Assembly (NCBI GenBank): GCA_949592205.1
Contig: CATIUR010000001.1
Location: forward strand, 244,209,250 to 244,273,249
Reading direction: 5' to 3'
From: Helichrysum umbraculigerum
Lineage: Eukaryota; Streptophyta; Magnoliopsida; Asterales; Asteraceae
Length of the DNA stretch: 64,000 nt
Shown here: in pieces, positions 12,055-22,766 of the stretch
How the letters are laid out: the number at the start of each line of letters is the position of its first letter
Numbering within the stretch: the stretch's first letter is position 1
Notes under the pieces: model-generated
Seen by the model: the letters and a program-made list of their open reading frames with translations, nothing else
What the model was told of the DNA's origin: nothing
Databases searched by the model: none
Program-made: the position numbers and the translations under genes

Positions 12055-12261
12055 CATCTTAAATACCATGTCGTATACAAAATTTTGTTAGTTTTATTTT
12101 ACAATTTCATCTTAATTGATTATAGCTATCTATAGTCTTTAGTATACGGGTGTATTTGGCAACAATGGACTAGTTTGTGCAGGAGCCGGTGGCCGGAACT
12201 TTTATTCAAAAACTATTTCAGAAAGCTTATCGTTAAGGTTTAGGTGGACTTATTTTTGGGG
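12055..12261. other. Unassigned spacer before element B
   Basis: A 207-bp stretch between the CACTA terminus and the target duplication of element B. It contains GTGCAGGAGCCGGTGGCCGG (12178-12197), which could be a degraded exon edge, but no frame or motif supports a gene. Confidence 0.4.
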
Positions 12262-12266
12262 CCTAC
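12262..12266. repeat. Target-site duplication of B, left copy (CCTAC)
   Basis: CCTAC directly precedes the 5' LTR, and an identical CCTAC follows the 3' LTR at 30489-30493. Confidence 0.95.
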
Positions 12267-12957
12267 TGTAACAACCGCCAAATTAGGGCTAGTATTAGCG
12301 CCTAATTCTTTGTTAATACATGTAATTAGTTCTGTATTAGGCTAATTTATGTATCGGATTATATGTTGGTAAATATATATACAACTTTGCGATTTGACTT
12401 AAATCGTACGCAATGTAAATAGAATGAAATTCTATTCGATTAGTACGGACGTTGGTGAACAAATGTTTATAAACTAAAATAACGCAATTATGACCGAAAC
12501 GCTATTCTTATAATAATTAGTAATTATCTCATATCGCTCGATCAAAGTTTACACGATTTAAAAACAAAAGTATTCAAACTTATTTGTAAAGTATTTAAAT
12601 AAAAATGTCGCGTAATAATTTGTATTTAAAACCTACCATTTAAAATGTAAAATAATTATTTAACGTTAAACGACGGAGAAAACGAACACCACCCGGAGCG
12701 CGGAGCGGAGACTGAAAGTGGGGGAGCTTTACCAAAACCCCTCCCACATCCATTTTTCTTCTCATTTCATCAACCCTCTCTCTCTCTCTTCTTTCTCTTT
12801 CTTTCTTTTTCTCTCTAATTCACCACCACACCACCACCATCAAAACTACCAAATAAACATATTAAACGCACTCGGATAATAGCATCTCTTTGGAAGAAAA
12901 CGTTCACCACTACCCGATCTACATTCCTATCTTTTCGGATTTTCAATCCGACGCCGC

Positions 12958-14247
12958 GTAAGTTTCCGACAAATCCCGACATCTGTCGTTTTTGATCATT
13001 TTTACTAGATTATGGTTTAAATAGGCTTAATATGTTCATATAAGGGTTGGGTAAAAGATTTGGACCCAACGGAAACCGGGAAACTCGTTTTCGACTAAAT
13101 TTCCGGCCATCAGACCGCAACGTCGCACCTGGCCAGGGGCCTCTGCGACGTCGCGACCTACGTCGCACAAAAATCTCAACGTCGCACTAGCGACGCAGCC
13201 CCTTACGTCGCATTAATTTGCGGACGTCATACATGGCGACGTAGACTTTAACGTCGCAAACCGAACCAACGTCGCATTAGCGACGCCACCCCCCTACGTC
13301 GCATTGATTTGCGAAGGTCGCATCATGCGACGTACATGCCCACGTCGCACCTTACGTCGCTTGCAACGTCGCATGCGACGTCGCACAAACCAGAACCTTG
13401 AAAACTCACATTTTCACCAAGTGTCAAACCTGTACAATCTCAAATACTTATACAATACGAATCATCGAACATAATAGAACATACTTTTCAAGTGTAATCA
13501 CTCTAATTTGCGTTATGAATGATAAACTTTAATTATAACAAATCACCAACGGGCCGTATACTTTGATACAAACGCGAACGAACCAACATTTAAACACAAC
13601 GGGTTGTATGAACAACTAGCCTAGATGGTCTTGCGAGACATCTACTTACTTAACCTTACGTGTTTAGGCACTAGGAGGTTACGGGTTCGGAGAACCTACT
13701 TGCTTTACTACTACTTGCTATTTACCACTGCTCGACTCAGGTGAGTCTTACAGCCCCACTTTTACTGTTTTTATACTTTGGGGTGAGATACTTAGCAACT
13801 GTTTTACATATGAACACAATGTACTGAACTGATTACCTTACTGTTTACAAACAAACGCATGAGTTACTTTTATCCACTGAAAGCCTCCTATTCGTAAGTT
13901 GTTAGTTATGGACTTAAGCCCGACTACTAGTAGATGGATCCATTTGGGACTGACGATCCCTGTCTGGGGTGGTAGCACCACCACGTACTGATTTACACGT
14001 AGAAACAGACATATTAGTATTTGTTACATATGAGTGTGCGGATAGCACTCACGGGGGTACGTGATATATTCACACTACACGGTTAAGCTTCAACTTATGA
14101 GCTCATGGCACTGTATTGATTTACTGATTTACTTACTTTGCTTGATAGCAATACGGGTACATACTTGTGGTTCATAACACTTACTTAACTCTAACCTGTA
14201 AGATTCACCAACCTTTTTGGTTGACACTTTTTAGCTTTGTATCTCAG
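12958..14247 (+). promoter_or_regulatory. Predicted intron within LTR B (leader intron)
   Basis: A strong donor GTAAGT (12958-12963) follows the CT-rich leader. The acceptor at the end, CTTTTTAGCTTTGTATCTCAG followed by GTACACTG, aligns with the acceptor-like sites of LTRs A, C, D and F: a CCTRTGAATTCACTCA-like stretch lies about 40 bp upstream in several of them. If spliced, 1290 nt including the dyad cluster would be removed from the leader. This is predicted from sequence only. Confidence 0.45.
13119..13386 (+). repeat. ACGTCGC/GCGACGT dyad cluster in LTR B (5' copy)
   Basis: More than fifteen copies of ACGTCGC or its complement lie in 268 bp. Hairpin pairs include ACGTCGCACTAGCGACGC and ACGTCGCATTAGCGACGC, and self-palindromes such as GCGACGTCGC. 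The identical cluster is present in the 3' LTR at 29049-29316, except for a one-base length difference in a C run. Confidence 0.85.
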
Positions 14248-14561
14248 GTACACTGACGGAGTAGGACCACCCTTGGATATTAGCTAGAGTCGCATGATTT
14301 CTACCTTGCATTAATTAAGATTCTTAGCATTATCTTTTGTATATTACGATTATGTAATAGAATCTCCCGCTATACGCGCGGACTCTAGGGAACTACATTT
14401 TTGTATACGAAAACCTGCGATTTTCAAACGATTATTATTTATGAAACCTTTTCGAAACGTCCCATTTAGAGGTCGTTTATTATTAATCTTGTGCTTTGTA
14501 TATTGATTAGTAACACCCAATGTATGCTTCCGCAAATCGTTAAATTGAGGGTGTTACAGAT

Positions 14562-14574
14562 TGGTATCAGAGCC
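14562..14574 (+). other. Primer-binding site of element B (tRNA-iMet)
   Basis: TGGTATCAGAGCC, three bases after the end of the 5' LTR. Confidence 0.95.
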
Positions 14575-14887
14575 TAAGGTTATAGTGAACTAGGTTGCAT
14601 TTAGTGAGCCTAGACTATGACCATTAGGCAGTATTCCTTATTAGGTATAACTGGTTCAGTGATTACATCATACGAGTTTAATTTAACATAGCCTGATCAA
14701 CTATGTACAATTAAGCAAAGATGATGTAAGATCTGAAAGGAGGTTATGGCTGAACAGGGTACAATAGAAGACTCTGACCTCGAGAGAACCGAGACTTAAA
14801 CATGTTTATGTTAGACACTCAATAGGCTATATTATATAGGAACTATATGAATATAGGCCTCAATCTTACTAACGCTTTGTCTCAGAA

Positions 14888-15373
14888 ATGGCAAACATCC
14901 CATCCGATTCATCTCGTTCTCAATCCGGGTCGCAGAACCCAAGGGTAGCAAGGAGGAACAACAGGTTGCCTCGAGCTGGCCCGTACCCCACTCACTTCAC
15001 CTTGCCGGCCTTAGCTGCTAGGGTGAACCAACACGAGCAACGACTTCGCACCATGGATGTCGTGTTGCAAGGAACCAACGAAAACTGGCGACTTACATCT
15101 CTTGAACGCATCGAACAAGTCACCGATGATCACGAAACCACCGTAAACAATGTAGACGTTCTTTTCAACAAAGTGGTGGAGATAAGTGTGGAAACCGCTC
15201 TTTTGAAACACAGACTTGATGAGTGTGAACAACACTCACGGGAAACGGAAGAATATACCCGTGGATTGGTACAGCGACTAGCATTAGCTGAAGACAATGC
15301 TCGGCAAGCCAGCAGACTTGCCAACACTGTGGATCGTCTCATTGAAATGATGGAGCAGATTAACTTACGTTAA
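14888..15373 (+). CDS. Extra coiled-coil ORF upstream of gag in element B
   Basis: A 161-codon frame lies between the PBS and gag, with an ATG directly after the conserved leader sequence ACGCTTTGTCTCAGAA. The first 45 residues are basic and rich in Ser, Arg and Pro. From about residue 45 on the protein is charged and helical, with heptad-like spacing (VNQHEQRLRTMDVVL, DVLFNKVVEISVETALLKHR, RLANTVDRLIEMMEQINLR). I recognise no domain. It is a third, structural-looking ORF, not part of Gag, and codes in the same strand. In relative A only the first codons survive (ATGACAAACACACC). Its function is unknown; a nucleic-acid-binding or Gag-assembly helper is a guess. Confidence 0.65.
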   Translation: MANIPSDSSRSQSGSQNPRVARRNNRLPRAGPYPTHFTLPALAARVNQHEQRLRTMDVVLQGTNENWRLTSLERIEQVTDDHETTVNNVDVLFNKVVEISVETALLKHRLDECEQHSRETEEYTRGLVQRLALAEDNARQASRLANTVDRLIEMMEQINLR

Positions 15374-15667
15374 GAATAGTGTAGCCCTTGTTTTGTAAAC
15401 TATCCTGTAATCTAGTAACTATCTAAGCACTACTCTATGTTTCAGTCGGATGTAACAATTCCCGACATCTTTTGTAATACATCCGTAGGATGTAACCTTT
15501 GAACTCGTATCATCTATCAAATATTTCTTGCTGTTTCGACTCATACTAATTGCCATAATTCTTTTCATATTGATGTTATGTATTACCACCTTTATACATG
15601 TACATCTGAAATAAATGCAACTTTCTTACAAAATCTCATGTATCTTCATTTCTTTTATTGAAGAATC

Positions 15668-17077
15668 ATGCCGCCAAAGTCAAGACCTTACACTGATGCT
15701 CAGATTTCGTCACTCATAACCCAGGCTGTTACTGAAGCCTTGGCTCGGAATACTCCACCAAACTCCACAAGAAACAGCGATGTTTCTGAAACCCCTGCTG
15801 CTAAACCTTGTTCATACAAGGATTTTCAAAACTGCAAACCCTTGAGCTTCAAGGGGACCGAAGGAGCCATCGGACTTATCAGATGGTTCGAAAAGATGGA
15901 ATCCGTTTTCCGCATCAGCAAATGTGCGGAGGACGACAAAGTCAAATTCTCCACCTGCACCCTTGAAGATGGTGCCCTCTCGTGGTGGAATTCCTATACC
16001 CGGTCTGTGGGTATTGACACCGCTTATCTACTCCCTTGGGAGGATCTGAAGAAAATGCTCACTGATGAGTATTGCCCGTCCGAACAACTTCACAAGCTGG
16101 ACGAAGAGTTCTGGAACTTAAAAATGCAAGGAACTGATATCGTTGGATACACCACCAGATTCCAACAACTCACTGTCCTTCGCCCAGCTATGGCAGGTAC
16201 TGAACCCGAAAAGATTAAGAAGTACATCCGCGGCCTCCCGGAACCTGTCCGGGGAAATGTCGCCTCATCAAACCAAACCACACTTCACGGTGCCATCCGG
16301 TTGGCCCATGAACTTTTAGCTATGAACGAGGACCCATAACCAATCACTCCATCCTCCAACAGCAATAAAAGAAAATGGTCCGACAACCACAACAACCACC
16401 AAACCAAGAAACCCGAGACCATTAAAGCCTACACCTCCGGTTCTGATGACAAGGGAGCATACAAGGGAACCAAGCCCTATTGCTCAAAGTGCCAACGACA
16501 CCATCATGGATCGTGTCCCTGTAGCAAGTGTAAGAGATTTGGACACTTGGCTAAGGATTGTAGAACAAACACCACTGGCACTAATACTTCTGCACCAAAG
16601 ACCTGTTATGGGTGCAACGGTACGGGGCATTTCAAGAAAGACTGCCCGAAACTGAACAACAACAACAACAAGAACAACAACAATGCTCGAGGAAGGTCTT
16701 TTGTGCTGAAATCTGGAGAAGCCCGTCAAGACCCGAATGTGGTCACGGGTACGTTCCTTCTCAACAACTTGACTGCTTCAGTATTATTTGATACTGGTGC
16801 TGATAAGAGCTTTATTTCTGATGAGTTTTATCCACTACTTGACACTACACCTATTGCCTTAGATTCTAAGTACACCGTAGAATTGGCAAACGGAAAACTT
16901 ATTGAGGCCGACAGTGTGGTACCTAATTGCACTCTAAACTTAGCTAATGAGCTCTTTTCCATTGACTTGATACTCGTCGAAATCGGCAGCTTATGGATTG
17001 GTTGTCCAAGCACCGAGCCGAAATCGTTTGTTTCGAGAAAATTGTACGCATTCCTCTCGTCACCGGTGGAACTTTGA
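15668..17077 (+). pseudogene. Gag and protease region of element B, broken
   Basis: The frame starts at the ATG at 15668 (MPPKSRPYTD) and includes the Gag domain (GTEGAIGLIRWFEKMES). It stops at TAA 16337-16339 after residue 223; the surrounding sequence suggests CAA changed to TAA. The same frame continues past the stop with two zinc knuckles (CSKCKRFGHLAKDC and CYGCNGTGHFKKDC) and the protease site LFDTGADKSFIS. It then leaves the true frame at about 16990, where 16 bp present in element A (coding FDVIVG) are missing, and ends at 17077. So both Gag and the Gag-Pol junction are damaged. Confidence 0.85.
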
Positions 17078-19247
17078 GCATACAAGGGGAGACCGGTGGG
17101 ACGAGAATAAATATCATTTCTTGCATGAAAACCCGAAAATACTTGAGAAAAGGGTACCAGACAATTCTCGCACACGTTATGGAGAAAAAGTCGGTGGAGA
17201 AGCGACTTGAGGATGTGTCTATTGTTCGAGACTTCCCAGAGGTCTTTCCTGAAGACTTGCCTGGCCTACCGCCAACTAGACAAGTCGAATTCTCTATTGA
17301 TCTTGTGCCCGGCGCAGCTCCCGTGGCACGAGCCCCTTACCGACTAGCCCCATCCGAACTTCAGGAGTTATCCACTCAATTACAGGAACTCCTGGACAAA
17401 GGATTTATTCGACCAAGTTCCTCACCTTGGGGAGCTCCGGTCCTGTTTGTGAAAAAGAAAGACGGTTCTTTCCGCATGTGCATCGACTACCGAGAACTCA
17501 ACAAATTAACTGTCAAGAACCGTTATCCACTTCCTCGCATTGATGACCTGTTTGACCAACTTCAGGGGTCGAGTTTTTATTCAAAAATTGATCTACGATC
17601 GGGTTATCACCAACTCCGAGTTCGTGATGAAGATATTCTTAAAACAGCTTTCCGAACTCGTTATGGGCATTACGAATTCCAAGTGATGCCATTCGGCTTA
17701 ACCAACGCACCGGCAGTATTCATGGACCTTATGAATCGGGTGTGCAAACCTTACCTTGACAAGTTTGTTATCGTCTTCATCGATGACATCCTGATTTACT
17801 CGCGCACTGAACAAGAACACGCGCAACACCTGAAAACCATCCTAGAGCTGCTCAAACACGAAGAGTTATACGCCAAGTTCTCTAAGTGTGAGTTCTGGAT
17901 GCAAACCGTTCAATTCCTTGGACACGTCATTGACAATCAAGGGATTCATGTCGATCCTTCAAAAATCGAGGCTATCAAATGTTGGCAAGCACCTACTACA
18001 CCGACCGAGGTACGCCAATTCTTAGGACTCGCCGGATACTACAGGCGGTTCATTGAGAATTTTTCGAAAATAGCCCTACCTCTCACGGCACTGACTCAAA
18101 AAGAAAAGAAGTTCGATTGGTCTGACAAACAGGAGTCAGCTTTTCAACTACTAAAACAGAAACTCTGCAGTGCACCCATTTTATCTTTACCCGAAGGCAA
18201 CGATGACTTCGTGGTATACTGCGATGCTTCGCACCAAGGTCTTGGTTGCGTATTGATGCAACGAGACAAAGTCATCGCTTACGCCTCTCGACAACTCAAG
18301 GTCCACGAAAAGAATTACACAACTCATGACCTAGAGTTGGGGGCTGTTGTATTCGCTCTAAAAATCTGGAGACACTACTTATACGGTATCAAGTGTACAA
18401 TCTTTACTGACCATAAAAGTCTCCAACATATCTTCGATCAAAAGGATCTCAACATGAGGCAACGTCGATGGGTCGAGTTGCTTACTGATTACGATTGCGA
18501 AATTCGCTATCATCCAGGCAAGGCGAATGTGGTCGCCGATGCTTTAAGCCGAAAAGAACGAGTGAAACCACTTCGAGTTCGAGCTCTCAGTATGACCATT
18601 CACAACGACCTCATCAATCAAACTCTCACTGCTCAACTCGAAGCACTCAAACCCGAAAACTTGATAAACGAGGCCTTGCGGGGCATGGTCAAACAATTTG
18701 AAACCAAACCTAACGGGGCCAAATACTTCTCGAATCGAATCTGGTTACCAAGTTTTGGGAACCTGCGAGACTTGGTGATGGATGAAGCTCACAAGTCTAA
18801 ATACTCTATACACCCCGGTGCCGACAAAATGTATCACGGCATCAAGGAAATGTATTGGTGGCCCAACATGAAATATGACATTGCAACCTATGTTGGCAAG
18901 TGTCTTACTTGTTCCAAAGTTAAAGCTGAACACCAGAAACCCTCCGGTTTGCTACAACAACCCGAAATACCACAATGGAAATGGGAGCAGATTACCATGG
19001 ATTTCATTACTAAACTCCCGAAAACATCTAACGGTTGCGATACCATTTGGGTGATTGTCGACCTACTCACTAAATCTGCTCATTTCCTAGCCATCAAGGA
19101 AACTGACAAGATGGAACGTTTGACACGGATCTACCTGAAAGAAATCGTGTCAAGACACGGCGTGCCCATCTCAATCATCTCCGACCGAGATGCTCGGTTT
19201 ACTTCTCGCTTCTGGCAATCACTGCAAAAATCTCTTGGTACTCGTCT
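16993..19247 (+). pseudogene. Pol of element B, part 1: RT, RNase H and N-terminal integrase
   Basis: The frame opens with MDWLSKHRAE just after the 16-bp deletion. Domains: end of protease; RT (about residues 75-330) with MCIDYRELNK, LRSGYHQ and catalytic FIDDILIYS (Asp264/265); RNase H with VYCDASHQG (Asp411) and the HPGKANVVADALSR end; integrase with an HPGADKMYHG..CLTC zinc finger, TMDFITKLP (first catalytic Asp670) and SDRDARF (Asp731). It is cut after ..GTRL at 19247 by element C; a read-through ends in the LTR of C at 19278. Without C the frame joins exactly to 27348. Confidence 0.9.
19243..19247. repeat. Target-site duplication of C, left copy (CGTCT)
   Basis: CGTCT precedes the 5' LTR of C, and an identical CGTCT follows its 3' LTR at 27343-27347. 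Confidence 0.95.
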
Positions 19248-20129
19248 TGTAACACCCCGCAAATTTGAACACGATTAATTTCATTAATCACTTGCATTAT
19301 TAGGCTAATTCCCTACTTGAGTGAATTCACAACACATTTTAGAGGTAAGTCTAGCATAGCCCAACTAGATAATACGCGTAGTATTACGTATTCGTAATTA
19401 GTTGTAATTACGTACTGAACAAATTGAAAACAAACGCGACCAAAAACATACGACTGTTGGTGAACGAAATTATTTAATAAAACGAAATTATTAAATAACG
19501 TAGTAACGAATAAATATTTTGTCAAAAATATTTACAAGTCCTTTTATAACGCAAAACGTTTAATTCGTACAATTTAAATAAAACAAAGTTTAAAATTTAT
19601 AACTAAATTAAATGGGTTTTATAAAAAGATCCTAATTAAAAATAATGAAAAACGTAAGTAAAAACATAATAGTTAAAATAAAATAACCTTTAACGATCGG
19701 GTAAACAAACACGGAGCGCAAACACGGAGAAGGAAAATGGGGAACAAAACCCCATCCACCTCCTCCTTTCCTTTCACTTTCACCATCCACTTTCTCTCTC
19801 TTCTTTATCTTTCTCCAACCTCTCTCTAAAACTCACCCAAAATCACACAAAAACCCCAAATACTACCACAAAAACGCGTTGGATCACATAGCTTCTTTGG
19901 AATAAAACGACCACGACAACACGATCTACATTTCTACCTTTTCGGATTTCAAATCCGACACTCGTAAGTTTCCGACAAATCCCGCATATCTTTAGATTTC
20001 AAAGTTATAATTGCTATTTAGTGTTTAATATACTTAGATTAACATGTCTTAGTGTTTTATACAACCGAAAATGTCCAAAATCGACCAAAAATCCGATTTT
20101 TGCAAGCTGTTCGTCGACCAGTATTAAGT

Positions 20130-20676
20130 GTCGCATAAGGACCGAAAACAGTATAGCGACACTTAGTGTCGCATGTTAGTGCCGCGGTCTAGTGCCGCAT
20201 ACAACCCGAAACATACCGTCACTTGTCTAGTGACGCTGCCAACCTTACGATACCGACACTCCCCGAGTGACGCTAGTCACTGACCGACACATCTATGCGT
20301 CACTTAACAAGTGCCGCATGAAACCCAAAATATACCGTCACTTGTCTAGTGACGCTACGAACTTTACTTATACCGACACTTCTTGAGTGTCGCAAATTAT
20401 TGCCCAACACATATACGCGTCACTTATTAAGTGCCGCATAACATCAGATTTTTCAACTATATACGACACTTCTATAGTGACGCACACATCTTGAACCCGA
20501 CACTTCGTAAGTGTCGCATAGCTACTTTAACCGACACTTCATAAGTGACGCATAACAATCTGATCACACGTATACCGACACTTCACCAGTGCCGCATAAC
20601 AACCTGATCACCACGTATAGCGGCACTAGCCTAGTGTCGCTATCCCACTGTAAGTGACGCCCCTTAGTGACGCATA
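20130..20676 (+). repeat. CGACACTT/AAGTGTCG dyad cluster in LTR C (5' copy)
   Basis: About fifteen short stem-loop units lie in 547 bp, with most loops 3-5 nt. Perfect examples: GCGACAC-TTA-GTGTCGC near 20156-20172; CGTCACT-TGTCT-AGTGACG at 20217-20235; CGACACT-TCTTG-AGTGTCG at 20374-20392; CGACACTT-CGT-AAGTGTCG at 20498-20516. The third stem base varies (A, T or G) and its partner often changes with it. Other units have one mismatch or a G-U pair. Repeated identically in the 3' LTR at 25142-25688. Confidence 0.88.
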
Positions 20677-21384
20677 AGACAGAAACATTCCAAACTAATT
20701 TTTCACTAAGTGTCGAACTTAACCGGCAACGAATACTCACATATTATACGATACACGAACTATACAATCATTACAAATATACTTGTTTTAACGAAATGTT
20801 GATTTCAAACTATCACCAACGAGTCGTATACATTTTCACAAACAACGAAATACAAACGTAAACATTAAACAAACGATTTGGACGTGACTTGGTTGTACAA
20901 ACACTAGCATGGATGATTAGTTTAGTCATCCACATACTTATTAAATCTCGTACGTTTAGGACGTTAGGAGATTTCAGACTGTACTTGGGCTTAGGTTTGC
21001 TAGCACTCGCACAACTACTTAAACTCAACAGGTGAGTTCACAGCCCCTACTTTTACTGATTTAACTACTTTTGAACAGGGGTGGAAAACATAGACAACTG
21101 TTTTACTGCTTTGCCATAACTACTTTTACTACATGATTATTTATCATACTGTTTACTCGAACGACTAGAGTACTTGAACTGTTAAACTGTTATACGAACT
21201 GCCACTTAATTGCCTTTGGCACACTTATACAAACTGTTTATGACTGCGGTCAACTACTTCAACTGTCTGAACTTAATGGTAATTTCATACGAAAACTGAA
21301 CTGAGAACATGCTGGAGAACGACCAGCTACATACTTTTATTACTAGCTCTTATGAAACAACATTTTCATAAACACACAGAAAGT

Positions 21385-21900
21385 CCCTACGTCTTGGGCA
21401 CGCACTCACAGAAAGTCCCTACGTCTTGGGCAAACAGAAAGTCCCTACTTCTTGGGCAAAGTGCCATCCTACGTCTTGGATGAAGGCTCTCCTTCTTGAG
21501 CAGATGGGTCCTACGTCTTGGATGCCAGTCCTACTTCTTGGACACAACCATACAAGTCCCTACGTCTTGGGCACATACATAGAAGTCCCTACTTCTTGGG
21601 CAACACTATAGGTCCTACTTCTTGGACAAACGATTTAAATCCCTACTCCTTGGGTAAACTAATAGGATACTGCTTTCCTACGAAACTTAAACTGTGTTTT
21701 GGGCGAACGACCCACTAAACTTATACTTTTGGGCAACATCCCAACGAAACATACCTACTACTAGGATACGTACAATCCTACAGAACATACTTAAAAATAG
21801 GATACTGCTTTCCTACAACTTATAGGATACGAACATTCCTACAAACGACTATTTAAGAACGTAACGGATTTCAGAAACTATACTTTTGGGTGACATCCCA
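21385..21900 (+). repeat. Second mini-hairpin array in LTR C (CCTACGTCTTGG and related)
   Basis: About eleven copies of (G/A)TCC(C)TAC(G/T)TCTTGG(G) lie between 21385 and 21660. Arms change but stay complementary: GTCC..GGAC, ATCC..GGAT, CCC..GGG. After them come further small dyads with other stems: AGGA..TCCT near 21665, TTGGGCAACATCCCAA near 21727, TAGGATACGTACAATCCTA near 21765 and TTGGGTGACATCCCAA near 21887. The copy in the 3' LTR spans about 26397-26912. Confidence 0.82.
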
Positions 21901-22333
21901 ACGATACAATATAAACAATAGTGGTTTATCACAACTGAACTTGTAAACATAAAACCTGTGAATTCACTCAACCTCGTTGTTGACTTTTACTATGTTTTTC
22001 AGGGAATTAGCTGCGCATGTAAGATTGCCAACACACATGGAGAACTAGGCGACCCTTGAAGATTAGGATGCCAACTTTTTGGGAAAACATATGGATTTCT
22101 CTAGTATAACTGAAACTGTTTTGTCATATTCTAGAAATCCACTTTTGTAAACTTTTTACTTTTAACTTATACGATTCGATGAATCGTAAACTTTGTAATT
22201 TACACTTTTGGCATCTTAATATATATTGTTCTGTTGTAATCATAAGCTCTGATACGTATGCATGCTTTGTTATTGTGACACCCCATACTTAAACTAAACG
22301 CTTCCGCTCAACGAATTTGGGGGTGTTACAGAT

Positions 22334-22346
22334 TGGTATCAGAGCC
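22334..22346 (+). other. Primer-binding site of element C (tRNA-iMet)
   Basis: TGGTATCAGAGCC, three bases after the 5' LTR, the same type as in A, B, D, Cassandra and E. Confidence 0.95.
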
Positions 22347-22766
22347 ATTGGTTATAGCGAACTAGGAAACTTTAGGTGACTTAGAAACCTAGAGACCTAG
22401 ACTATAGCCTTGGCTAGAACGTACATGCATACATACAATTGCATACATCTAAACTATCGCTACGATACTTCGATACGCGTGAACCGTTCACCACATTCGA
22501 CTTGTTCATTATACTCTGATCTCATATGAACCGAATCGTGATCAGACGGTTGATGAAAAGAAGTATGTATTTAGCATCATATAATGACGCCTGGCCAACG
22601 TGATTATATTATACTAAGTACATATGGGTGTTTCATAGTCGTAAGATACGTGACGGGGATTCGACAATTTCTCTTGATACTCGAAAACTTGTAATATGTG
22701 AAACCTCATTTCTCACATATTTTTCATTGGCATTGACTTCTGCATCTTTCATCGCAGAACGTCAGC

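Larger units (their letters stand above)
12267..14558 (+). repeat. 5' LTR of element B
   Basis: A 2292-bp LTR (TG..CA, TGTAACA/TGTTACA ends). In order: an AT-rich U3 part; a segment GGAGAAAACGAACACC (about 12675) followed by a CT-rich tract (12775-12822), the presumed transcript leader; CCGCGTAAGTTTCC with a donor GTAAGT at 12958; the ACGTCGC dyad cluster at 13119-13386; CAG|GTGAGT at 13738-13746; and an acceptor-like TTTGTATCTCAG ending at 14247. The 3' LTR copy is nearly identical. Confidence 0.96.
19964..22002 (+). promoter_or_regulatory. Predicted intron within LTR C (leader intron)
   Basis: The donor GTAAGT at 19964-19969 sits in the same context as in LTR B (TTTTCGGATTT..AATCCGAC..CGTAAGTTTCCGACAAATC). 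The acceptor TTGACTTTTACTATGTTTTTCAG (22002) is a good plant 3' splice site, at the same relative place as in B. The interval of 2039 bp holds both hairpin arrays. Predicted only. Confidence 0.45.
19248..22330 (+). repeat. 5' LTR of element C
   Basis: A 3083-bp LTR. It has a CT-rich leader (about 19765-19830), a donor CGTAAGTTTCCG (GTAAGT at 19964), a CGACACTT dyad cluster (20130-20676), CAACAG|GTGAGT (21029-21037), an array of CCTACGTCTTGG mini-hairpins (21385-21900), and a pyrimidine-rich acceptor TATGTTTTTCAG ending at 22002. Internally identical or nearly so to the 3' copy. Confidence 0.96.

Noticed and set aside
12120..12250. Exon-like stretch (GTGCAGGAGCCGGTGGCCGG)
   Set aside because: No open frame of useful length and no partner exon; kept as unassigned spacer.
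13119..20676. Short repeats with dyads considered as CRISPR-like arrays
   Set aside because: Units are 15-20 bp hairpins with irregular spacing inside plant LTRs, without spacers of fixed length or cas genes.
21426..21718. Two overlapping frames repeated in both LTRs of C
   Set aside because: They arise from the CCTACGTCTTGG repeat array and have no start context or family support.
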